From Betaproteobacteria bacterium (GTDB lineage Bacteria > Pseudomonadota > Gammaproteobacteria > Burkholderiales > Usitatibacteraceae), in contig JADJEZ010000013.1 of NCBI GenBank assembly GCA_016708825.1, positions 53,861 through 117,860 on the forward strand: a stretch of 64,000 bases of DNA. The letters are read 5' to 3'. The translations under genes and the position numbers were made by a program. This document shows positions 26,027 through 35,964 of the stretch, piece after piece (position 1 is the stretch's first letter; each line of letters starts with the position of its first letter). The notes beneath the pieces are model-generated. The model did not search any database. It was given only the letters and a program-made list of their open reading frames with translations, and was not told where the DNA came from.

Positions 26027-27214
26027 TCAAGCGGCCCGGGCAGCACCCTGGGCCGGGCGAGCGCAAGCGGCCAGGTGGTCCATGGCCGCCCGAACCCCGC
26101 CCTTGCGATGGGGAACGCCGGCAAGCTCCAGGCCCATCTCCACGCCCGCGAGCGTGCCCATGAGGGTGAGGTCGTTGAAATCGCCCAGGTGGCCGATGCG
26201 GAAGACCTTGCCGGAGAGCCGTCCGAGCCCCATGCCCAGCGACATGTCGAAGCGCTCGAGCACCGCGGCGCAAGCGGTCCGGCGTCGTGGCCCGCCGGCA
26301 TGACGAGGGCGGTCAGCGACGAGCTGTCCTCCGGCACGGCACACAGCACTTCGAGTCCCCAGGCGGCGGCGGCGCGCCGGGTGGCCTCGGCGTGGCGGTC
26401 GTGGCGGGCGAAGACGTTCGCCAGGCCTTCCTCCTCGAGCATCGCGATCGCCTCGCGCAGGCCGTAGAGCAGGTTGGTCGCGGGCGTATAGGGGAAGAAG
26501 CCCTTCTCGTTGGGGCCCAGCATCTCGGACCAGTCCCAATACGAGCGCGGCAGGCGGGCCCCCTTCGCGGCCTCCAGGGCCTTGGGCGAGAGCGCGTTGA
26601 AGGACAGCCCCGGGGGCAGCATCAGGCCCTTCTGGGAACCCCCGACGGTGACGTCCACGCCCCATTCGTCGGCGGTAGTCGATCGAGGCAAGGGACGAAA
26701 TGGTGTCGACGAGGAACAGGGCGGGATGCTTCGCGTCGTCGATCGCCTTGCGCACCAGCGGCACGCGGGTCACGGCGCCGGTGGAAGTCTCGTTGTGCAC
26801 GACGCAGACCGCCTTGATCGCGTGGCCCTTGTCCGCGAGCAGGCGCTCGTGGATCGCGGGCGCTTCTGCACCCCGGCGCCAGTCGCCCGCGATGAGCTCG
26901 ATGTCCAGCCCGAGGCGCTTGGCGAGCTTGCACCACAGGGCTGCGAACTGCCCGGACTCGTACATGAGCACCTTGTCGCCCGGCGAGAGCACGTTCACGA
27001 GCGCGGCCTCCCAGGCCCCGGTGCCCGATGCCGGGTAGATCACCACCGGATGGCGGGTCTGGAAGATGCGCTTGATGCCGGAGAGCACCTCGTGGCCCAG
27101 AGCCTGGAATTCGGGGCCGCGGTGATCGATGGTGGCGCGGTCGATCGCGCGCAGGACGCGGTCCGGCACGTTGGTGGGACCCGGGATCTGGAGAAAATGG
27201 CGGCCGGCTGGCAT
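26027..27214 (-). CDS. Serine--glyoxylate / alanine--glyoxylate-type aminotransferase (two frameshifts)
   Basis: A class V PLP aminotransferase. The first part is continuous from MPAGRHFLQIPGPTNVPDRV through YPASGTGAWEAALVN, VVHNETSTGAVTRVP and FLVDTISSLASIDYR. At about 26680 the frame changes, and DEWGVDVTVGGSQKGLMLPPG carries the PLP lysine. At about 26280 it changes again, and the C-terminus FRIGHLGDFNDLTLMGTLAG ends at 26027. Together the pieces give about 395 residues, the family length. It converts glyoxylate to glycine using serine or alanine. It is divergent from the FAD/Fe-S oxidoreductase, whose relatives oxidise 2-hydroxy acids such as glycolate, so the two may act in the same glyoxylate metabolism. 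Confidence 0.82.
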   Translation of the reverse strand: MPAGRHFLQIPGPTNVPDRVLRAIDRATIDHRGPEFQALGHEVLSGIKRIFQTRHPVVIYPASGTGAWEAALVNVLSPGDKVLMYESGQFAALWCKLAKRLGLDIELIAGDWRRGAEAPAIHERLLADKGHAIKAVCVVHNETSTGAVTRVPLVRKAIDDAKHPALFLVDTISSLASIDYRRRMGRGRHRRGFPEGPDAAPGAVLQRALAQGPGGREGGPPAALVLGLVRDAGPQREGLLPLYARDQPALRPARGDRDARGGRPGERLRPPRPPRRGHPARRRRLGTRSAVCRAGGQLVADRPRHAGGPRRRTACAAVLERFDMSLGMGLGRLSGKVFRIGHLGDFNDLTLMGTLAGVEMGLELAGVPHRKGGVRAAMDHLAACARPAQGAARAA

Positions 27215-27334
27215 GGGAAGTCCTCCGAAGGATTCGCGGCTTGGCCAGCGCGCGTCATTGCGGCCGGCCGGTGTTTTCTGCCCATAATGCCGCAGGCAGA
27301 CGCCGGACTCCATGCCGACCCGGTAACAACCCTG

Positions 27335-30122
27335 ATGACCGCCACAAGACCCATTCGCTTTTCGCAGGACCGCAACGCCGCCGCGCATCCCCTCGCCGCG
27401 CGCCTTCGCCGGGAAGTCGACGGCGAGGTGCTTTTCGATCCTGCGAGCCGCGGCCGCTATGCGACCGACGCCTCCATTTACCAGATCGAACCGGTGGGCG
27501 TCGTGGTGCCGCGCACGATGGAAGCCGCCGTCACGGCGCTGACGATCGCGGCCGAGGCCGGTGTGCCGGTCCTGCCGCGCGGGGCGGCACTTCCCAGTGC
27601 GGTCAGACCGTCGGCGCGGCGCAAACGCCACGGGCTCTGGTTTCCCGTGGACGTCTCGACGGCGGCACAGGCGACGCTGGGCGGCATGGCCGGCAACAAT
27701 TCCTGCGGATCGCGGTCCATCGCCTACGGCTACATGGTCCATCGCGTCGCCGCGATCGAGGCCTGCCTCGCGGACGGGACGCGCGGGCGGTTCGGCCCGG
27801 TCGCGGAAATCTCGGAACCGGCCATCCGCGCGATCGCGCGGAGCGCGGCGGCGCTCTGGGAGCGCGAGCGCGACGAAATCGCGCGGCGCCTTCCGAAGGT
27901 CGCGCGCCACGTGGCGGGCTACAACCTCGACTGCCTCGCCCCCGAAGGACAGAACCTCGCGAAGCTCCTCGTGGGAAGCGAAGGCACGCTGGCCTGGTTC
28001 GAGCGGCTCACGCTGGATCTCGCGGAGATCCCTGCGCACAAGGCACTGGGCGTGGCGCACTTCCCGCGTTTCTGGGATGCCATGGACGCCGCGCAGCACA
28101 TCGTCAAGCTGGGTCCCTGCGCGGTGGAACTCGTAGACCGGACGATGATCGACCTCTCGCGGGCGATCCCGGCGTTCGCCTCCACCATCGACCGCGTTCG
28201 TGAGGGGCGAGCCCGACGCAATCCTTCTCGTGGAATTCGCCGGTGAGGATCGCGACGAGCAGGTGCGCGGCGTGAAGCGGCTCGCGGAGCTGATGGCGGA
28301 CCTCGGGTTTCCCGGCGGCGTCGTGGAACTGCTCGACCCGGCGCAGCAGAAGGCGCTCTGGGAGATCCGCAAGGCGGGCCTCAACATCATGATGTCGATG
28401 AAGGGCGACGGAAAGCCGGTGTCCTTCATCGAGGACTGCGCCGTGCCGCTGGAGCACCTCGCGGAATACACCGCGGAGCTCACGCAGGTCTTCCGCAAGC
28501 ACGGCACCGAGGGGACCTTCTACGCCCACGCGTCCGTCGGCTGCCTGCACGTTCGCCCCATCCTCAACATGAAGGGCGACGGGACCTTGCGCATGCGTGC
28601 CATCGCCGAGGAGGCCGCCGAGCTGGTGCGTCGCTACAAGGGGGCCTACTCCGGCGAGCATGGCGACGGGCTCGTGCGTTCCGAGTGGATCGCGCCCTTC
28701 TTCGGGGAGCGGCTTACGGCGGCGCTCGCGGAGATCAAGGGCTGGTTCGATCCGAAGGGGCTCATGAACCCGGGCAAGATCGTGAACCCGCCGAAACAGG
28801 ACGATCGCTCGCTCCTGCGCTACGGGCCCGGCTACCGGACACAGGCGCCGGAGACCGTGCTCGACTGGAGCGCCTGGGGCGGGCTGCCGGGGGCAGTCGA
28901 GATGTGCAACAACAACGGCCACTGCCGCAAGTTCGACGCCGGAACGATGTGCCCGAGCTACCGCGCCACCCGCGACGAGGCCCATCTCACGCGCGGCCGG
29001 GCCAACACGCTCCGCCTCGCGCTCTCGGGGCAGCTGGGCGAGGAGGGTTTCGTCTCGGACGCGGTGCGCGAAGCCTTCGACCTGTGCGTCTCCTGCAAGG
29101 GCTGCCGCCGCGAGTGCCCGACGGGCGTCGACATGGCGCGCATGAAGATCGAGTTCCTGCACCACGACCGCGCACGGCACGGGCACAGCCTGCGGGACCG
29201 CCTGGTGGGAATGCTCCCGGCCTATGCGCCCTGGGCATCCCGGTTCGCCCCGATCGTGAATGCCGCCCAGCGCCTGCCCGGGGGCTTCCGCCGCCCTGCG
29301 CGCTGGCCGGCTTCGATGCGCGTCGCCCGCTGCCGCCGTTCAGCGGCGGTCCTGGCTCGCCGCGCAGCCGCCGCACCAGCCGAAGGGCGGGCGGGAAGCC
29401 GTGCTCTTCGCGGACACCTTCAACAACTGGATGGAGCCGGCCAACCTCGCGGCGGCGCGGCGGGTCATGGAGGCCGCGGGCTACGACGTCGTGGCCGCGA
29501 TGCGTTCGCCCGCGCCCGTTGTGCTGCGGACGGACGTACCTGTCGGCGGGAATGGTCGACCGCGCCAAGTCGGAATCGCGCCGGATGCTGGATGCGCTCG
29601 CGCCGTGGATCGAGCGCGGCATTCCCGTCGTTGGCCTGGAGCCCTCCTGCCTCTATTCCCTCAAGGACGAGTTCCTCGCGATGCATCCCGGGGACCGCGC
29701 GCCAAGGCGCTGGCGGAACTGGCCATGCACCTTCGAGAGCTTCCTGGCATGGCCGCCCTGCGGCGATGGCCGCGAAATCGCCTGGCGCGAGGGCGCAGCG
29801 CCGGAGTTCCTCGTGCACGGCCACTGCCACCAGAAGGCGTTCGGGAGCTTCGAGGACGCCTGCGGGTGCTGCGCGCCATTCCCCGGCGCACGGGTCGGCC
29901 GTCGAATCGAGCTGCTGCGGCATGGCGGGCTCGTTCGGCCACGAGCGCACTACGACGTGTCGATGGCGATGGGCGAGGCGTCTGCTGCCGGCGGTGCCGG
30001 GCGCGGGCGCGCGACGGTCGTGGTCGCGGCGGGCACGAGTTGCCGCCACCAGATCGACCATGGGGCCGGGCGGCAGGCCGTGCACCCGGCGGTGGCCCTG
30101 GCCGGCGCCCTGCGCGCCATGA
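27335..30122 (+). CDS. FAD-binding and (Fe-S)-binding oxidoreductase, D-2-hydroxyacid dehydrogenase type (damaged)
   Basis: A fused GlcD/GlcF-like enzyme. The N-terminal FAD part has RGRYATDASIYQIEPVGVVV, HGLWFPVDVSTAAQATLGG and MAGNNSCGSRSIAYGYMVH. The middle has GVVELLDPAQQKALWEIRK and GAYSGEHGDGLVRSEWI. A ferredoxin-like CVSCKGCRRECPTGVD follows, then a CCG-domain region with GLEPSCLYSLKDEFL and HGHCHQKAF. Frameshifts lie near 27590, 28205, 29330, 29560, 29700 and 29900. About 35-40 codons between QTVGAA and HGLWFP (around 27620) are missing relative to the family. The ATG at 27335 is one option and 27287 another. It may be a sequencing-damaged gene or a real pseudogene. Confidence 0.75.
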
Positions 30123-31370
30123 GCACGGCGCCGCTCCCCCTCGACGCGCTGCGCGCCGCGCTCGGCCCAGGCGCTCGACGCGCCTGGCGGCCAACCTCAC
30201 GATCGGCAAGGGGGCGCGCGCGATCTCTCGGCCGTGCGGGTGGCGCTGATCGGAGAACCGGATCGCGAGCGGTTCCATCGGCAGGGCGGAAGCTCGGCGA
30301 AGCTCGTGCCGCTCTTCGCGATCGCCGCGCGCGAGAAATCCGCCCTGGTGCTCTACCTCGATTCCGCCGGCGCCCGCGTATCCGAAGGGCTCGAGGCGCT
30401 CGGTGCGTTTCGCCGGCTGTTTCGCGAAGGTCTTGCCGCGCGCGTGGCCGGCGCTCCCCTGGCGGTGGTCCTCGGGCGGAACTGCTTCGGCGGCGCGAGC
30501 ATGCTCGCCCACCTGGGCGCCCGGCGCCTCTTCAGCCCCGGCACCCAACTCGCGATGTCCGGGCCCTCGATCCTCGCCCAGTCGGCGGGAGCGGACGCGC
30601 TCGACGAGATGTTCCGCGCCATCGCCCAGGCTGCAATCGGCGCGGCGTCCCGCGCCAGGACGAGCGGGGCGAATTCCGTATGGTCGCCGGAGCTGGACCT
30701 GGCGGCCTGGCTGCGGGAGGCGCTCGCCCCGGCGGCGGGCCCTGGACGACGCCTCCACGAGCGCCACGGGTCGCCCAGGCGCGGCTGCGAGAAGGGGCTC
30801 ACGCCGCGCCAGCCCGAAGCATTGCGCCGCAAGGAACTCGAGCGCCTCTACCCCGAGGGATACCGCGTCATCGAATGCGACGGGGTCGTCACCGGAGAGG
30901 CGAGCGTAAAAGGCGCCACGGTGCCGTTGCTCGGACTGGTCGGCAGTTCCCCGGTCGGTGCCGAGCGCGCGTGGCGATTCGCGCAGAGCGCCTGGCGCCT
31001 CTCCATCCAGGCGCCGGAACGGCTCGAGGTGCTGCTCGACTGCGAATCCCATGCGCCGAGACTCGACGACGAGAAAGTCGTCCTTTCGGAATACCTCGTG
31101 GACATGGGCGCCGCGCTCGCCGCGCTCGCCTCGCGCGGCACGAAGATCGAGCTCACGATCCTCGACCGGGGGCGGAGGCGTCTACGTGGCGCTCGCTGCG
31201 CCCGCATCGCGCGTGGCGGTCTACAGGGCGGCCGACATCCAGGTGCTCCCGGGTGCGGCGGTCGCGAGCATACTGGGGCGGGCGCGACGGCGTGGGCGAC
31301 ATCGCCGATTACCGCGCGCGGCCTCGCGGACGAGGAGCGAACCCCTGAAGACTGGGCGCTCGTGCCCTGA
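30119..31370 (+). CDS. Carboxyltransferase-like protein, malonate decarboxylase beta/gamma type (frameshifted)
   Basis: A crotonase-fold carboxyltransferase-like protein. The pieces in order are MSTAPLPLDALRAALGP, AANLTIGKGAR, VALIGEPDRERFHRQGGSSA, LVLYLDSAGARVSEGLEALG, VVLGRNCFGGASMLAHLGAR and LAMSGPSILAQSAGADALDE. A second half contains YRVIECDGVVTGEASVKG and EYLVDMGAALAALASRG. The layout resembles fused beta and gamma subunits of biotin-independent malonate decarboxylase. Frameshifts lie near 30170, 30215 and 31175. Its ATG overlaps the preceding stop (ATGA), and malonyl-CoA synthetase follows 9 bases later, so it belongs to a malonate operon. The exact reaction is uncertain because no acyl-carrier or alpha subunit is seen. 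Confidence 0.6.
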
Positions 31371-31378
31371 ATCAGACC

Positions 31379-32893
31379 ATGAACGACAACCTCTTTCCCT
31401 CTTCGAATCGCGCTTTCCGGCGGATCGGGCGCGGCCGCTCCTTCACTCTCGACGACGGGCGGGAAATCTCCTACGGCGAGGCCGAGGCGACCTGTGCGCG
31501 ATTCTCCGGCCTTCCTCGCCGGGCTCGGGCTCGCTCCCGGCGACCGCGTGGCCGTCCAGGTGGAGAAGTCACCCGCCGCCCTGTTCCTCTACCTGGCTTG
31601 CCTACGTGCCGGCCTCGTGTTCCTGCCGCTCAACAGCGCCTACCAGGAAGGGGAGGTGGCCTACTTCCTCGAGAATGCCGAGCCCGGCGCGGTCATTGCC
31701 CAGCCGCGATCGCTGCCGTGGCTCGAACCCTTCACGCGGCTCGGCATCCGGCACGTCTTCTCCCTGGACGCGGATGGCAAGGGCACTTTCGTCGAAGCCG
31801 CGGCGAGCGCCGGAACGCGTTTCGAAACCGTGTCGCGCAGGGCCGACGATCTCGCGGCGATCCTCTACACCTCCGGGACCACGGGCCGCTCGAAGGGCGC
31901 GATGATCACGCACCGCAACCTCGCGTCGAACGCGGCCGTGCTGCACGCGTACTGGGGATTCGTTGCGGACGACGTCCTCGTGCACATGCTGCCGCTCTTC
32001 CACGTCCACGGACTCTTCGTCGCCTGCCATTGCGTGCTCATGAACGGCACGGCGATGCGCTTCCACGCGAAGTTCGACGCCCGCCGCGCCCTCGAGGATT
32101 TCGGCAGGAGCACGGTTTTCATGGGAGTGCCGACCTTCTACACGCGACTGCTGGCGGACGATGGCCTCGACCGGCGAGCCTGCGCGGGCATGCGGCTCTT
32201 CGTCTCTGGTTCCGCGCCGCTGCTCTCCGAGACGCACGCCGATTTCGAAGCGAGAACGGGCCAGCGCATCATCGAGCGCTACGGGATGACGGAAACGGGA
32301 ATGCTCACCTCCAATCCGCTGGACGGGGAGCGGCGGCCCGGCACGGTCGGCCTTCCCCTTCCGGGGACCAGCGTTCGCGTGGTGGACGAATCCGGGCAAG
32401 CCTGCGCGGCCGGCGAAATCGGGGCGATCCAGGTGAAGGGCGACAACGTGCTGCCCGGATACTGGCGGATGCCGGAGAAGACCCGCGAGGAGTTCACCGC
32501 CGACGGCTACTTCCGCACCGGCGACGTGGGGGCGTTTTCCGCCGACGGCTATCTCTCGATCGTCGGGCGATCGAAGGACCTGATCATCACCGGCGGCTAC
32601 AACGTCTACCCGAAGGAAGTCGAACTCGCGATCGACGAACTCCCCGGGGTGCAGGAGTCCGCGGTCGTCGGCGTGCCGCACCCCGACTTCGGCGAGGCGG
32701 TAACGGCGGTCGTCGTGCCCCGATCCGGCGCCCAGGCGCCTGCGGAATCCGAGGTGATCGCCTGGCTCAAGCCGCGGCTTGCGAACTTCAAGCTCCCGAA
32801 GCGGGCTTCATAGTCGAGGAGCTGCCGAGGAACACCATGGGCAAGGTGCAGAAGAACGTGCTTCGCGACCGCTATTCCGGGCCGGGGAAGTAG
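31379..32893 (+). CDS. matB: Malonyl-CoA synthetase (two frameshifts)
   Basis: An ANL enzyme of about 505 residues. It begins MNDNLFPSSNRAFRRIGRGR. The P-loop is YTSGTTGRSKGAM, followed by MLPLFHVHGLFVACHCVLMN and FHAKFDARRALEDF, which are typical of malonyl-CoA synthase. IIERYGMTETGM, YFRTGDVGAFSADGY and the C-terminal LPRNTMGKVQKNVLRD with the catalytic lysine complete it. The frame shifts at about 31505 and at about 32810. It makes malonyl-CoA from malonate, CoA and ATP. The malonyl-CoA decarboxylase gene starts two bases after its stop, reproducing the matB-matA pairing known from rhizobial malonate catabolism. Confidence 0.88.
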   Translation: MNDNLFPSSNRAFRRIGRGRSFTLDDGREISYGEAEATCARFSGLPRRARARSRRPRGRPGGEVTRRPVPLPGLPTCRPRVPAAQQRLPGRGGGLLPRECRARRGHCPAAIAAVARTLHAARHPARLLPGRGWQGHFRRSRGERRNAFRNRVAQGRRSRGDPLHLRDHGPLEGRDDHAPQPRVERGRAARVLGIRCGRRPRAHAAALPRPRTLRRLPLRAHERHGDALPREVRRPPRPRGFRQEHGFHGSADLLHATAGGRWPRPASLRGHAALRLWFRAAALRDARRFRSENGPAHHRALRDDGNGNAHLQSAGRGAAARHGRPSPSGDQRSRGGRIRASLRGRRNRGDPGEGRQRAARILADAGEDPRGVHRRRLLPHRRRGGVFRRRLSLDRRAIEGPDHHRRLQRLPEGSRTRDRRTPRGAGVRGRRRAAPRLRRGGNGGRRAPIRRPGACGIRGDRLAQAAACELQAPEAGFIVEELPRNTMGKVQKNVLRDRYSGPGK

Positions 32894-32894
32894 C

Positions 32895-34222
32895 GTGCCG
32901 ACGCCCCGTTCGCTCATCGACAAGCTGGTCGGAACCATCGCCGCGGCGGCCAGGAGCCGCAACGAGCGCAGGGCACTGCGACTGGCGAAGCTCCTGCGCA
33001 CCCTGATTTCCGAACGCGGTGAATCGACGGGCGCGGTGATGGCCCGCCGTGCGGTGGCGCTCTACAACGGGCTGGAGGAGGACGGGCGACGCCTGTTCTT
33101 CGACATCCTCGCGAGGGATTTCTCGCCGAACCCGGACGAGGTCCTCGCGGCGGCGCAGGCCTACCGCGGCGACCCGTCGCCCGCCACGCTCGCGAGGCTG
33201 CAGCGCGTGACGGAGCCACCCCGCCAGGAGGTGTTTCGCCGCATGAACACGGCCCCCGACGGCACGGCGACCCTGGTTGGGCTGCGCAGGGTCCTGATCG
33301 CCTCGCTTGCCAGGAACCCGCAACTCGCCGCAGTGGACGCGGACCTCACGCACCTTCTCGGGTCTTGGTTCAACCGGGGGTTCCTCGAACTGCGGCGCAT
33401 CGACTGGGGAACGCCGGCTGCGATCCTGGAGAAGCTGATCACGTACGAGGCCGTCCACGAGATACAGGGGTTTCCGGACCTGAAGCGTCGCCTGGAGCGC
33501 GACCGGCGCTGCTTCGCCTTCTTCCACCCCGCGCTGCCCGACGATCCCCTCGTGTTCGTGGAAGTGGCGTTCGTGGACGAGCTTCCGTCGGCGGTGGCAC
33601 CGATCCTCGCGATGGAAAGCGCCGTGGGCGACCCGAGAAAGGCGCGCTGCGCGGTCTTCTACTCGATCACGAGCTGCCAACCCGGGCTCAAGGGCATCTC
33701 CTTCGGCAACTTCCTCATCAAGCAGGTTGCGCAGGATCTCCACGAGGAGCTTCCCAACCTGCGTCTCTTCGCCACGCTCTCGCCCTTGCCGGGCTTCCGC
33801 GCGTGGCTGCGCGGCCAGTCTTCGGGAGGCGGGATCGCGGCCGCACCTCCCATCCGGTACGCGGCGGCGGCGGAGCCCGCTGCGACGCCCGGCGAGACGC
33901 TCGCGAGCCGCTCGAGGCGCTGGCGGCGCACTACCTCGCACACCAGTGGGACAACGGCCACACGCTCGATCCCGTGGCGCGATTCCACCTCGGAAACGGC
34001 GCGCGGCTGGAGCGCATCAACTGGCTCGCGGACCCGTCGGCCAAGGGCCTGCGCCAGTCGCTGGGCCTGATGGTGAACTACGTCTACGACCTGGACGACG
34101 TGGAGCGAAACCACGAGCGCTACGTGAACAGCCACGTCGTGGCCTGTTCGCCCGCGGTGGAAAGGCTCGCCCGGCTCGTGGACGCCGAAGCAAGCGAATC
34201 CCTCGGGGGAGCTTCCGCTTGA
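32895..34222 (+). CDS. matA: Malonyl-CoA decarboxylase (one frameshift)
   Basis: About 440 residues from a GTG at 32895. The N-terminal helical domain includes SRNERRALRLAKLLRTLISE and GSWFNRGFLELRRIDWGTPA. The catalytic domain has CFAFFHPALPDDPLVFVEVA, SITSCQPGLKGISFGNFLIK and LFATLSPLPGFRAWL, all malonyl-CoA decarboxylase signatures. The frame shifts at about 33900. The C-terminus HYLAHQWDNGHTLDPVARFH and LMVNYVYDLDDVERNHERYV ends at TGA 34220-34222. It converts malonyl-CoA to acetyl-CoA and CO2, completing malonate use with MatB. Translation is probably coupled to matB. Confidence 0.88.
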
Positions 34223-34253
34223 ATGCCGGTCGCTGCGCCCCCATGTCCCTGAA

Positions 34254-34698
34254 ATGAAAGTCTTTCGTCTTTCCTGCTCCCACGGCCACGATTTCGAGGG
34301 CTGGTTCGCGTCCGCGGAGGAGTTCGGCCGCCAGCAGGCGGGCGAGGAGATCCGGTGCCCGCTGTGCGACAACCGGAGCGTGACGAAATTGCCCTCCGCG
34401 CCCTACGTGAACACCGGCGCGAGCCAATCCGCCGCACTTCCCGTCGCCATGAAGCCCGGGGAAGGCGCGCCGGATCTGGCTGCCGCGATTGCCGCCTTGC
34501 GGGCGCACGTGGTCGCCCAATACCGAGAACGTCGGAAGGAAGTTCCCGGAGCTCGCCCGCAGGATGCATTACGGGGAGGAGTCGAAGCGCGGCATCCGCG
34601 GCCGCGTGACGGCCGAGGAGGCGGGGGAACTCCAGGAGGAAGGCATCGAGGCGATGCCGCTGCCGCCCGGACTGGCGCTCGACGACAAGCTGCACTGA
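34254..34698 (+). CDS. DUF1178 family protein (one frameshift)
   Basis: A small protein of about 147 residues. It starts MKVFRLSCSHGHDFEGWFAS and has a zinc-ribbon-like CPLCDNRSVTKLPSAPYVN. The frame breaks at about 34525, and the conserved C-terminus TENVGRKFPELARRMHYGEE and RGRVTAEEAGELQEEGI is in the next frame, ending at 34698. DUF1178 proteins are common in proteobacteria and have no assigned function. It follows matA by 31 bases on the same strand and may be the last gene of that transcript. Confidence 0.8.
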
Positions 34699-34723
34699 GG
34701 GCCGCACGCGGCCCCGGCCGCGG

Positions 34724-35908
34724 TCAGAACGCCGGCAGCCCCGTCTGCGCGCGCCCGAGGATCAGGGCATGCACGTCGTGCGTTCCCTCGTAGGTGTTCA
34801 CGGCCTCGAGGTTGAGGACATGCCGGATGACGTGGTACTCGTCCGCCACCCCGTTGCCCCCATGCATGTCGCGGGCCGTCCGCGCGATGTCGAGGGACTT
34901 GCCGCAGGAATTGCGCTTCACCAGCGAGATCATCTCCGGTGTCGCGCGGCCCTCGTCCAGCAGGCGCGCCACGCGCAGCACCGCCTGCAGCCCGATGGCG
35001 ATTTCCGTCTGCATGTCCGCGAGCTTCTTCTGGATGAGCTGGTTCGCGGCGAGGGGGCGTCCGAACTGCTGGCGGTCCAGGGTGTACTGCCTTGCCGCGT
35101 GCCAGCAGAACTCCGCGGCGCCCAGGGCACCCCAGGAGATCCCGAAGCGCGCCTTGTTCAGGCACCCGAACGGGCCTTTCAGACCCTTCACATCGGGCAG
35201 GTAGTTGTCGTCTGGGACGAACACGTCGTCCATCACGACCTCTCCGGTGACCGAGGCGCGCAGGCTGAACTTTCCCTCGATCTTCGGCGCCGAGAGCCCC
35301 TTCATGCCCTTCTCCAGGACATAGCCGCGGATGTCGCCCGCATCGTCCTTGGCCCACACCACGAACACGTCCGCGATCGGCGAGTTGGTGATCCACATCT
35401 TCGCCCCGGCGAGGCGCCACCCGCCGTCGACCTTGCGGGCGCGCGTGATCATGCCGCCCGGGTCGGATCCGTGGTTGGGCTCGGTGAGGCCGAAGCAGCC
35501 GACCAACTCGCCGGTGGCGAGACGCGGCAGCCATTTCTCGCGCTGCGCCTCGGTGCCGTACGCGTGGATCGGGTGCATCACGAGCGAAGACTGGACGCTC
35601 ATGGCCGAGCGGTACCCGGAGTCGACGCGTTCCACCTCGCGGGCGATCAAGCCGTAGCAGGCATGGTTCACGCCCGCGCAGCCGTAACCCTCGATCGTCG
35701 AGCCGAGAAAGCCCAGGTCGCCCATCTCGTTCAGGATCGCGCGGTCGAAGCGCTCGTGCCGGTGCGCCTCGAGGATCCTCGGCTTGAGCTTCTCCTGGCA
35801 GTAGTCGCGCGCGCTGTCGCGGACCATGCGCTCCTCTTCCGTGAGCTGGGCGTCGAGAAGGAAGGGGTCTTCCCACTGGAAGACGGGCTTCGTGTCGCTG
35901 GGCTTCAT
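34724..35908 (-). CDS. gcdH: Glutaryl-CoA dehydrogenase
   Basis: A 394-residue acyl-CoA dehydrogenase of the length usual for GcdH. It opens with FQWEDPFLLDAQLTEEERMV, a GcdH hallmark. It also has VMHPIHAYGTEAQREKWLPR, FGLTEPNHGSDPGGM, and the catalytic-base region NTYEGTHDVHALILGRAQTG. It oxidises and decarboxylates glutaryl-CoA to crotonyl-CoA in lysine, tryptophan or aromatic degradation, passing electrons to ETF. The frame is intact. It is convergent with the DUF1178 gene and divergent from the S9 peptidase. Confidence 0.92.
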   Translation of the reverse strand: MKPSDTKPVFQWEDPFLLDAQLTEEERMVRDSARDYCQEKLKPRILEAHRHERFDRAILNEMGDLGFLGSTIEGYGCAGVNHACYGLIAREVERVDSGYRSAMSVQSSLVMHPIHAYGTEAQREKWLPRLATGELVGCFGLTEPNHGSDPGGMITRARKVDGGWRLAGAKMWITNSPIADVFVVWAKDDAGDIRGYVLEKGMKGLSAPKIEGKFSLRASVTGEVVMDDVFVPDDNYLPDVKGLKGPFGCLNKARFGISWGALGAAEFCWHAARQYTLDRQQFGRPLAANQLIQKKLADMQTEIAIGLQAVLRVARLLDEGRATPEMISLVKRNSCGKSLDIARTARDMHGGNGVADEYHVIRHVLNLEAVNTYEGTHDVHALILGRAQTGLPAF

Positions 35909-35964
35909 GGCGTCTCCGGATTTTCCGCCCATTCTACCGCCGGGCACCGGTAGAATCGGCCGCC

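Noticed and set aside
28685..31348. Single plus-strand frame of about 890 codons spanning the end of the FAD/Fe-S gene and the carboxyltransferase gene
   Set aside because: It mixes correct-frame pieces of two genes with arginine-rich nonsense. The ATGA junction at 30119-30122 marks the real boundary.
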